In this document: positions 1 to 5,076 of the stretch, in pieces
Position numbering within the stretch: the stretch's first letter is position 1
Layout of the letters: each line of letters begins with the position of its first letter
Source: JALZAA01 sp035316025
Lineage (GTDB): Bacteria; Actinomycetota; Acidimicrobiia; IMCC26256; JACDBD01
Length of the DNA: 5,393 nt
Assembly: GCA_035316025.1 (NCBI GenBank)
Contig: DATFXL010000087.1
Location: 1 to 5,393 of the forward strand
Reading direction: 5' to 3'
Made by a program: the position numbers and the translations under genes
Notes under the pieces: generated by a model
Seen by the model: only the letters and a program-made list of their open reading frames with translations
Databases searched by the model: none
What the model was told of the DNA's origin: nothing

Positions 1-489
1 GACCACGCGCTCGTGTCGCTACTAGCGCCGAATGGGCTGCGGGTCTCCGAAGCCGTCGGCGCTGATATCGACGCCCTCGGCCTCGAGCGAGGTCATCGGA
101 CCGTGACCGTGACCCGCAAGGGCAGCAAGGTCGTCACAATGGCGCTGGCGCCGCGGGTGGCTCGGGCCCTCGACCGCGCGATCGGCGAACGGCTCGAAGG
201 CCCAGTCTTTGTCGACAGAGCCGGCGAGCGGCTCGACCGCCGCGCCGTCGGCCGGATCGTGCGTCGCATCGCCCGCAAGGCAGGAATCACCAAGCGCGTC
301 GGACCGCACACGTTACGACACGCGTTCATCACGGCTGCGCTCGACGCCGGAGTCCCGCTTCGCGACGTGCAGGAAGCAGCCAGCCACGCCGACCCGCGCA
401 CCACCATGCGCTACGACCAAGGACGCCAATCTCTCGACCGACATGCCACCTATATCGTGGCGACGTTCGTCGCCGGCGCCTCGCGCTGA
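1..489 (+). CDS. Tyrosine-type site-specific recombinase/integrase, C-terminal catalytic part (5' end outside window)
   Basis: The reading frame is open from base 1, so the N-terminal core-binding domain and the start lie to the left. The GTG at 13 is internal to the catalytic domain and is not a believable start. The visible 162 residues carry the full catalytic set of the phage integrase/XerCD family: Arg I in the GLRVSEA motif (40-42), the beta-hairpin Lys in TRKGSK (about 118-120), HTLRH with His (307-309) and Arg II (316-318), the second His in ASHADPRTT (385-387) and the nucleophile Tyr in MRYD (412-414). The enzyme should cut and rejoin DNA through a 3'-phosphotyrosine link. The residues are intact, so the visible part looks functional rather than decayed. 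The ending, DRHATYIVATFVAG, resembles a group of actinobacterial integrases that I recall as often present in several copies per genome. The target site is unknown and no att site is identifiable here. The family call is firm; the biological role (element integrase or chromosomal recombinase) is open. Confidence 0.93.
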   Translation, partial: DHALVSLLAPNGLRVSEAVGADIDALGLERGHRTVTVTRKGSKVVTMALAPRVARALDRAIGERLEGPVFVDRAGERLDRRAVGRIVRRIARKAGITKRVGPHTLRHAFITAALDAGVPLRDVQEAASHADPRTTMRYDQGRQSLDRHATYIVATFVAGASR

Positions 490-577
490 ACCCCACCGAT
501 CCGGAGTTCGGGCGCGAGAACACGTCGGCGCTCGAGCTCCAGATCGGGCAATCTGCGCTTCGCTCTCGGCGGGAGAC

Positions 578-925
578 TCAGTCCTCGGCGGCCAGACTGA
601 GCGTGAAGGTATTTCCCTCAGTGTCCGAAGCCTCAGCGACGACCACGCCCGGCTGGACTTCGGTCGGATCTGTAACCAAGACGCCACCAGCACGCACGAC
701 TTCGTCGGACGCTAACTGAAGGTCGTCGACGACGAAGTGCAGGCCGGTGTTCAGCGCCGTCTCCGAAGACGTCGCGTTTAGCCCGATTCGGACTCCAGCG
801 ATCCGTAACGATGACCAGACTGGTGACTCATACTGCACAGACGCGTCGAGCGCACGGACGTAGAACTGTCTCGCCCGTTCCATGTGGGCGACCGGGATGC
901 TGAAGAACGCCTCCCTGACTCTCAT
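578..925 (-). CDS. VOC family protein (glyoxalase/bleomycin resistance/dioxygenase fold), small single-domain
   Basis: This 115-residue protein has the length of a single-module vicinal-oxygen-chelate protein, built as two beta-alpha-beta-beta-beta units. The first unit starts FFSIPVAHMERARQFYVRAL (residues 7-26), the usual beta strand followed by the helix 'ERARxFY'. The second starts GLHFVVDDL (61-69). The C-terminal strand carries DTEGNTFTL (101-109), where Glu103 is the usual metal ligand, and His63 sits at the usual ligand position of the second unit. The first-strand ligand position is hydrophobic (Phe), so the metal site may be incomplete. Members act as dimers in the cytosol as metalloenzymes or as drug-binding proteins; the reaction cannot be predicted here. 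The ATG at 923-925 is the only start that keeps the first strand. The stretch before it has no clear Shine-Dalgarno sequence. The gene converges on the recombinase with an 88-bp gap and is divergent from the flavin monooxygenase. Confidence 0.88.
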   Translation of the reverse strand: MRVREAFFSIPVAHMERARQFYVRALDASVQYESPVWSSLRIAGVRIGLNATSSETALNTGLHFVVDDLQLASDEVVRAGGVLVTDPTEVQPGVVVAEASDTEGNTFTLSLAAED

Positions 926-970
926 GGAAGCTCAGTCTCGCGCCATAACTGCCGATCTGCGCCCAGGCGA

Positions 971-1022
971 CGCGCACCGAACGCGCGCACAGAACGCTCG
1001 CAGATGCGAGCTACGGTGCGCG
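971..1022. repeat. Nested inverted repeat (possible operator or hairpin) between VOC gene and monooxygenase
   Basis: The outer arms CGCGCACCG (971-979) and CGGTGCGCG (1014-1022) are perfect 9-bp complements. Inside them lies a second perfect dyad, GCTCGCA (996-1002) and TGCGAGC (1005-1011), separated by two bases, giving a 16-bp operator-like palindrome. It sits upstream of both divergent genes, so a terminator role for either is unlikely, and no T-tract follows. A binding site for a dimeric repressor (TetR or MarR type) is possible, but no regulator gene is adjacent. High GC makes chance repeats common, so the function is inferred. Confidence 0.45.
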
Positions 1023-1192
1023 CAATATCGGCACTTACGCGCTCGGGAAAACGGCACAGATCGCCGGTTCGGGCGCAAGGGGAAGAGGCTCTGACGGTGT
1101 GGTTCAGTGTGGGTGGCGTTGAGAGTCACCGTTCCGCAGGCTTGTCTCGTTTCCGGTGAGGAACCAGAGAGGGGACGAGCGGGATTGCTTAA

Positions 1193-1198
1193 GAGGTG
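1193..1198 (+). promoter_or_regulatory. Ribosome binding site deciding the monooxygenase start
   Basis: GAGGTG at 1193-1198 matches the anti-Shine-Dalgarno sequence over six bases, and its GAGG core lies 5 bases before the GTG at 1202. The upstream in-frame GTG at 1196 overlaps this site and has no ribosome binding site of its own at a usable distance. The start is therefore better placed at 1202. Confidence 0.6.
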
Positions 1199-1201
1199 GA
1201 A

Positions 1202-2809
1202 GTGATTGAGACGGGCGCATCCGATCGCGGGAGCGAGCGCCCGTTGGTGGTCGTGGTCGGTGCGGGGCCGACGGGGCTGCTGCTGGCTTCGGAGCTTCAC
1301 CGGCGCGGTGTGCCGTGCCAGCTGATTGATGCGCGGCCTGGGCCGCTTCATTGGGACCGCGCGACGGTGGTGCATCCGCGCTCGCTCGAGGTCTTCGAGT
1401 CGTTAGGACTCGTCGAACGGTTCCTCGACGCCGGGACCCCGCAGCGAGGCGCGAAGATCCACTCCGGCGGCGAGGTGCTCGGAGCGTTCGACCTCTCGAA
1501 GTGCGGAAGTCGTTACGGGTTCAATCTCGGGGTGTCCGAGGAGGTCACCGAGTCCATCCTCACCGACTACCTCCACGAACAGGGCGGCGAGGTGCACCGA
1601 TCTTCTCGGCTGGTCGGGCTCACGCCCCATCCCGACGGCGTCCTGGCCGAGATCGAGCGCGACGGCGACCGCGACCAGGTCGAGGCCCGCTGGGTGGTGG
1701 GATGCGACGGCATCCACAGCCCTACGCGCGATGCGAGTGGCATCCGTTTCGTGGGCCACGACATCGCCGAACCGTGGGCGGTATTCGACGCCACGTTGCA
1801 GGGCTGGGCCGAGGCGTTCGACGTCACCTTCGTCTACCTCGACGAGATCCCGGTCATCTTGACGGCGCTTCCCGGCCGCCGGTGGCGCGTCTACTTGCGG
1901 CCGAGCTCGGCGGAGTCAGATCTCGTGGCCGACGCCGCGTCGACCATCCGCCGCTACTACTCCGCCGTGTCTTTCGTCGACGTGGAGAACCCGATGCGAT
2001 TCCACTGCCACTCCAAGGTGGCCACCCGATTCCGATCCGGGCACACTCTGTTGGCCGGCGACGCGGCGCACCTCTGCTCGCCCGCTCAGGGGCATGGCAT
2101 GAACACCGGTCTCCAAGACGCCGTCAACCTGGCCTGGAAGCTCGCCCTGGTCCACCACGGCGCCGCCGACAGCGCCCTGCTCGACAGTTACGAAGCCGAG
2201 CGACGCCCGGCAGCCCAGAGGGTCGCCGATTCCGGAGACGACTTCGAGCACGCCCAAACGATGAACGACCCGACGGAACGCAAAACCCGCGACCAGACGC
2301 TGCGAGCCACCCTCACCGACCCCGCGTCCCGACACCACGAAGCAGTCGCCGAGGCCGAGCTGAACGTGGACTACTCCGGGTCGCCCATCATCGCGGGCGA
2401 CCCCAACCGCAGCCTCGCTCCGGGACAACGCCTCCCCGACACCATCCCAGTCGAAGCATCCGCGAGCGGGCCCGGTCGACTGCCCGGGCTTACCCACCGC
2501 GCCGGCCACACACTCCTACTCCTGGGCGGCCCAACCGCACCAGGCACCGCGCTGGCGGGCCTCCTCGACTCCCTCCACGAGCTCACCACCGAGTCGCCCC
2601 TGTTCGAAGCAGCCGTCACCCTCGGCGCCGGTCCGGACCTGCCCGAGCTGAGCGAACACCTCGACCCCGTCGCAGCTGATCTCCTCGGCGTCCAAGGCAC
2701 CACACTCCTCGCTGTGCGCCCCGACGGATACATCGGCCTCCGCGCCGACCACAACCACCTCGCTGCGCTCGAGCGTTACCAAACACGTATCCGCGTCGCA
2801 CATCGCTAA
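1202..2809 (+). CDS. FAD-dependent aromatic-type monooxygenase (FAD_binding_3/PheA-TfdB group) with C-terminal thioredoxin-like domain
   Basis: A single-component flavoprotein hydroxylase of group A, expected to use NAD(P)H and O2 to hydroxylate an aromatic or polyketide-like substrate in the cytosol. Numbering from GTG 1196 (subtract 2 for the preferred start at 1202): the dinucleotide-binding fold VVVVGAGPTG is at 18-27 with the acidic strand end LIDARPG at 43-49; the DG motif WVVGCDGIHSPTR is at 167-179, binding FAD and NAD(P)H; the GD motif begins at GDAAH (288-292) and runs through QGHGMNTGLQDAVNLAWKLA (298-317), contacting the FAD ribityl chain. The remainder to 537 has the family's C-terminal thioredoxin-like domain, beginning near AGHTLLLLGG (436-445) and ending with RPDGYIGLRA (508-517). 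This domain has no cysteine, so it is not redox-active. Total length is normal for three-domain phenol or anthracycline hydroxylases and somewhat longer than Rox-type rifampicin monooxygenases. The nearest partner by position is the divergent VOC gene. The substrate cannot be assigned. Base composition shifts from G-rich at the 5' end to strongly C-rich in the 3' third. Confidence 0.93.
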   Translation: MIETGASDRGSERPLVVVVGAGPTGLLLASELHRRGVPCQLIDARPGPLHWDRATVVHPRSLEVFESLGLVERFLDAGTPQRGAKIHSGGEVLGAFDLSKCGSRYGFNLGVSEEVTESILTDYLHEQGGEVHRSSRLVGLTPHPDGVLAEIERDGDRDQVEARWVVGCDGIHSPTRDASGIRFVGHDIAEPWAVFDATLQGWAEAFDVTFVYLDEIPVILTALPGRRWRVYLRPSSAESDLVADAASTIRRYYSAVSFVDVENPMRFHCHSKVATRFRSGHTLLAGDAAHLCSPAQGHGMNTGLQDAVNLAWKLALVHHGAADSALLDSYEAERRPAAQRVADSGDDFEHAQTMNDPTERKTRDQTLRATLTDPASRHHEAVAEAELNVDYSGSPIIAGDPNRSLAPGQRLPDTIPVEASASGPGRLPGLTHRAGHTLLLLGGPTAPGTALAGLLDSLHELTTESPLFEAAVTLGAGPDLPELSEHLDPVAADLLGVQGTTLLAVRPDGYIGLRADHNHLAALERYQTRIRVAHR

Positions 2810-3077
2810 AGCGCACGCCGACCAGGCTGCCGCCGAGGCTGTTTGGCGTCGTCCCCGAACCCTGACCGGCCCCGATCACAACGCGCGCAGAACACCGGCT
2901 CGAAACGACAAACTCGCCGAGCGTCTCCCGCATGACGTCGTAGCCAGCACGTCCCGCAGGCAGCACGTACATAACGACGGCTCTCCACTCAATCAGCTGC
3001 GCCAGAACGGCGCGTATGGGCGCGCTCGATTCGCGCTAGCACGATGCTTCGACACGGAGCCGCGTTGTAGCTCCTGC
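2810..3077. other. Convergent intergenic region with an unassigned minus-strand open frame (possible gene remnant)
   Basis: The 268 bp between the stops of the monooxygenase and the sigma factor contain no gene I can identify. On the minus strand one frame is open from 3035 leftwards and would allow a start at ATG 2972 preceded by GGAGAG. It reads through with mostly G/C third positions and a protein-like translation (for example GRAGYDVMRETLGEFVVSS), but it continues antisense into the monooxygenase to 2616, so it is unlikely to be an intact gene. Short GC hairpins, such as GCGCC-AGAAC-GGCGC at 2999-3013, lack T-tracts and are not secure terminators. Confidence 0.45.
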
Positions 3078-3989
3078 TCAGCGGGCGAGGTGCGCGAGCT
3101 TCTCTGGGTTGAGGATCGCGTGGATGTGGTGAATCAATCCGTCTTGGGTGAACAGGACCACCGCGGCAACGATTCGCTCGTCCTGCACTCCGATCACACC
3201 CGGCTCGCCGTTCACGTCCGCCGGGCGAAACTCCACTCCGCTCCCGGCGACCCTGCGCAGCAGATTGTGGGCAACGGCGTCCCGGCCGACAACGGGATGC
3301 CGGGGCGCGCCGGGCACGAGGCCGCCGGAATCGGCGTCGCCGACCACGTCTGGGTCCAACACCTCGAGCAGGGCCGCGAGATTGCCGCCGGTGGCCGCAG
3401 CCGCGAACTCCTCGGCGAGCCTCCGCTGCTCGTCGAGGTCGGCCTGGAAACGAGCGGGCTCGGTTTCAGTGCGGACGTGGCGGCGGGCCCGGCTCGCGAG
3501 CTGTCGAACAGCCGCCGACGACCGGCCGACGATCGAGGCGATCTCGTCGAACGACATCTGGAAGACGTCGTGGAGCACGAACGCGGTCCGCTCGGCCGGG
3601 GAGAGCTGCTCGAGCACGACCAGCAGGGCCATGCGAACGGAGTCATCGAGTGTGACGCGGTCGGCGGGGTTGGCTCCGAGCGATGGGAGGTCCACAACCG
3701 GCTCGGGCAGCCACGGCCCGACGTAGCTGGTGCGCCGGGACGCTGCTGACCGGAGCTGGTCGAGGCACAGCCGGCTGGTCACGGTCACGAGCCAGCCGCG
3801 CACGTCGTCGATGCCGTCGACGCCATGGCGTACGAGCCGGGCGTACGCCTCCTGTACGACGTCCTCGGCGTCGCTGACGCTCCCGAGCATCCGGTACGCG
3901 ACATCCATCAGGCGCTGGCGGTGATCGCGCCAGGCGTCGGCAACACGAGGGTCGGCCTCGGCCGGGTTCGCCATTGGCTTGTGGTCCAT
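3078..3989 (-). CDS. ECF sigma factor with SnoaL-like C-terminal extension (ECF41/SigJ-like)
   Basis: The 303-residue protein should direct RNA polymerase to a small set of promoters. Numbering from the ATG at 3989: region 2 spans about 20-84, with the core-binding stretch DVAYRMLGSVSDAEDVVQEA (29-48). The linker carries YVGPWLPEP (89-97), a hallmark of ECF41-type factors. Region 4 spans about 113-173, with LSPAERTAFVLHDVF (129-143) and the helix-turn-helix FDEIASIVGRSSAAVRQLASR (147-167). A SnoaL-like extension runs from about 186 to 303. In characterised ECF41 factors this extension acts as a built-in regulator through a DGGGK-type motif and an NPDKL motif; here these read DSGGL (220-224) and NPEKL (294-298). 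No separate anti-sigma factor is adjacent, as expected for the family. Two starts are possible, 3989 and 3974. I chose 3989 because the proposed promoter ends only about 9 bases upstream, giving a leaderless or nearly leaderless mRNA. The gene is divergent from the ABC exporter and probably autoregulated. The frame is open much further upstream, but that part is antisense to the ATPase gene. Confidence 0.93.
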   Translation of the reverse strand: MDHKPMANPAEADPRVADAWRDHRQRLMDVAYRMLGSVSDAEDVVQEAYARLVRHGVDGIDDVRGWLVTVTSRLCLDQLRSAASRRTSYVGPWLPEPVVDLPSLGANPADRVTLDDSVRMALLVVLEQLSPAERTAFVLHDVFQMSFDEIASIVGRSSAAVRQLASRARRHVRTETEPARFQADLDEQRRLAEEFAAAATGGNLAALLEVLDPDVVGDADSGGLVPGAPRHPVVGRDAVAHNLLRRVAGSGVEFRPADVNGEPGVIGVQDERIVAAVVLFTQDGLIHHIHAILNPEKLAHLAR

Positions 3990-3998
3990 CTCTCGTAG

Positions 3999-4025
3999 GA
4001 CGAGCGAAGCGATTGGAGTGTGACA
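3999..4025 (-). promoter_or_regulatory. ECF41-type promoter driving the sigma factor gene (autoregulation)
   Basis: Read on the minus strand, TGTCACA (4025-4019) is followed after exactly 16 bases by CGTC (4002-3999), then CT. TGTCACA as -35 and CGTC as -10 is the pattern reported for ECF41 sigma factors. The predicted transcription start falls at about 3993-3989, at or just before the ATG at 3989, implying a leaderless or nearly leaderless transcript. The motif is seen directly; recognition by the adjacent sigma factor is inferred. Confidence 0.75.
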
Positions 4026-4056
4026 CCGGCCGGGCAATTGGGCTGGCCGTGTCACA
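4019..4056. repeat. 38-bp imperfect palindrome centred on CAATTG, holding both -35 elements
   Basis: The two halves are symmetric about 4037.5: the outer 8 bases TGTGACAC (4019-4026) and GTGTCACA (4049-4056) are perfectly complementary, the centre is CAATTG (4035-4040), and 14 of 19 base pairs agree overall. The outer arms are the two TGTCACA promoter elements facing in opposite directions. The extra inner symmetry (CAATTG, GGCC blocks) could mark an operator for a dimeric regulator. It could also simply follow from mirrored promoters. Confidence 0.7.
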
Positions 4057-4076
4057 ACCTCGACCGGACGTCCGTC
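4050..4076 (+). promoter_or_regulatory. ECF41-type promoter driving the ABC exporter operon
   Basis: TGTCACA (4050-4056) is followed after 16 bases by CGTC (4073-4076) and then CT, the same pattern and spacing as the promoter facing the sigma factor gene. A second CGTC at 4069-4072 would give a 12-base spacer, which is too short. The predicted transcription start near 4082-4086 leaves a leader of about 30 bases before the ATG at 4116, enough for the Shine-Dalgarno site at 4106-4110. Confidence 0.75.
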
Positions 4077-4105
4077 CTTGACAGCAGTAGTCCACATCTT
4101 CGAAC

Positions 4106-4110
4106 GGAGA
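4106..4110 (+). promoter_or_regulatory. Ribosome binding site deciding the ABC ATPase start
   Basis: GGAGA lies 5 bases before ATG 4116. The frame is open further upstream to a GTG at 4020, but that stretch would translate through the palindrome and promoter and has no ATPase similarity, so 4116 is the start. Confidence 0.8.
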
Positions 4111-4115
4111 AAGCC

Positions 4116-5060
4116 ATGACATCGCTTGCAGTCGAAGTCCGGGGGCTGACCAAGACGTACCCGGGCGGGGTCCAGGCAGTGCGCGAGATCGACTTCGATG
4201 TCCCATCCGGTGAGGTCTTCGGGCTGCTGGGTCCCAACGGTGCCGGCAAATCGACCACCGTCGGCATGCTCACTGGGACGGTTGCACCGACCGCGGGAAG
4301 CGCGCGTCTGGCGGGCCGTGAGGTGGCCGACGACCCCCTGGAAGCCCGCCGCGTGAGCGCCGTCGTCTTCCAGGAAGCCGTCCTCGACCGGCCGCTCACC
4401 GGGCGACGAAACCTCGAGATCCATGCCCGACTGTGGGGTCTGGATGCCGGCGCCGCGGCAGAGCGACTTGGAGAGGTCGTCGACGCATTCGGACTCCGAG
4501 AAGTCATCGGCCGGCCGGTCTCGAACTACAGCGGGGGCCAGCGCCGCCGGTTGGAGCTCGCCCGGGCCCTCCTCTCCGAACCGCAGGTCCTGTTCCTCGA
4601 CGAGCCGACCGTCGGTTTGGATCCACTCATCCGGCACGAGCTGCTCGACCTCATCGACGGACTGCGTCGGCGGAGAGAGATGACCGTCGTCCTTACGACG
4701 CACTACCTCGACGAGGCCGAGCGACTCTGCGATCGCGTCGCGATCATGCACGCGGGTCGGATCGTCGCTCTCGACCGGCCGCAGGCACTGTTGGGGGCGC
4801 TCGGCACAGAGGTACTCGAACTTCGAGTCGACGAAGACCCGACCGCTGCGCTCACGAGGTTGCGCGCGCACGGTGTGGCGGCCGACGACGCGTTCTCGCT
4901 CGGTGGCACGCTCACTATCCCGCTGCACGGATCGTCCGCGCACGCCGCCGTGCTCACGATCGACCAGATCGGGCTGAACACGACCGAGCTCACAACCCGT
5001 CGCCCCACCCTCGATGACGTGTACCTCCGCCTCACCGGCGGCCGCCTGGCCGCCGCCTGA
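4116..5060 (+). CDS. ABC transporter ATP-binding protein, DrrA-type drug exporter family
   Basis: This 314-residue nucleotide-binding subunit should power a membrane exporter together with the permease that follows. All ABC motifs are present: Walker A GPNGAGKST (39-47), Q-loop Gln86, signature YSGGQ (138-142, Tyr in place of the usual Leu), Walker B VLFLDEP (158-164) with catalytic Glu163, D-loop GLDP (167-170) and switch His196 in TTHYLDEAERLCDR (194-207). The C-terminal part after about residue 225 is the extra domain of DrrA-like subunits, ending in the typical PTLDDVYLRLTG (297-308). Such proteins pair with ABC-2 permeases in export of anthracyclines and other drugs or lipids, but the substrate here is unknown. 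The gene is the first of an operon, 16 bp from the permease start, and lies downstream of an ECF41-type promoter. Nothing in it looks damaged. Confidence 0.95.
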   Translation: MTSLAVEVRGLTKTYPGGVQAVREIDFDVPSGEVFGLLGPNGAGKSTTVGMLTGTVAPTAGSARLAGREVADDPLEARRVSAVVFQEAVLDRPLTGRRNLEIHARLWGLDAGAAAERLGEVVDAFGLREVIGRPVSNYSGGQRRRLELARALLSEPQVLFLDEPTVGLDPLIRHELLDLIDGLRRRREMTVVLTTHYLDEAERLCDRVAIMHAGRIVALDRPQALLGALGTEVLELRVDEDPTAALTRLRAHGVAADDAFSLGGTLTIPLHGSSAHAAVLTIDQIGLNTTELTTRRPTLDDVYLRLTGGRLAAA

Positions 5061-5066
5061 CTCAAA

Positions 5067-5071
5067 AGGAG
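5067..5071 (+). promoter_or_regulatory. Ribosome binding site of the ABC permease gene
   Basis: AGGAG, within AAAAGGAGA, lies 5 bases before ATG 5077. It is the strongest Shine-Dalgarno match in the window and supports translation from the shared operon transcript. Confidence 0.8.
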
Positions 5072-5076
5072 AACCG

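Larger units (their letters stand above)
926..1201. other. Divergent intergenic region between VOC gene and monooxygenase
   Basis: About 275 bp separate the two divergent start codons, which is long for a simple promoter pair. The open frames crossing it on both strands have arginine/histidine-rich, low-complexity translations with no family resemblance, so I see no gene. It holds the nested inverted repeat at 971-1022 described separately. I could not place a convincing -35/-10 pair for either gene: the nearest candidate, TTGAGA at 1119-1124, has only TTGTCT at the right distance. No TGTCACA element of the kind seen near 4019-4056 is present. Confidence 0.6.

Noticed and set aside
129..140. 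CGTCACA inside the recombinase, and a similar CGTCACA near 5114, as further ECF41 -35 elements
   Set aside because: Both lie within coding sequence and differ from TGTCACA at the first base; I saw no paired CGTC promoter arrangement for them.
540..576. Short hairpins between the convergent recombinase and VOC genes (CAGAT/ATCTG and TCTC/GAGA)
   Set aside because: Stems of 4-5 bp without T-tracts are too weak to call terminators.
1119..1147. Candidate housekeeping promoter for the monooxygenase (TTGAGA, 17-base spacer, TTGTCT)
   Set aside because: The -10 match lacks the conserved A at position 2 and is no better than chance matches elsewhere in the gap.
932..1375. Minus-strand open frame of 147 residues across the VOC/monooxygenase gap
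   Set aside because: It is rich in Arg, His and Pro with no recognisable domain, and overlaps the 5' end of the monooxygenase in antisense.
1351..2679. Long plus-strand frame of 442 residues inside the monooxygenase gene
   Set aside because: The translation is extremely Arg/Pro-rich and lacks any motif, while the overlapping frame contains all flavoprotein motifs in order.
2999..3036. Possible bidirectional terminator hairpins (GCGCC-AGAAC-GGCGC and GCGCG-N7-CGCGC)
   Set aside because: The stems are only 5 bp, there is no T-tract on either strand, and such repeats are expected by chance in DNA this GC-rich.
4020..4115. Upstream extension of the ABC ATPase to GTG 4020
   Set aside because: It would translate the palindrome and promoter, has no Shine-Dalgarno site and no family similarity. 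ATG 4116 has GGAGA at the right distance.
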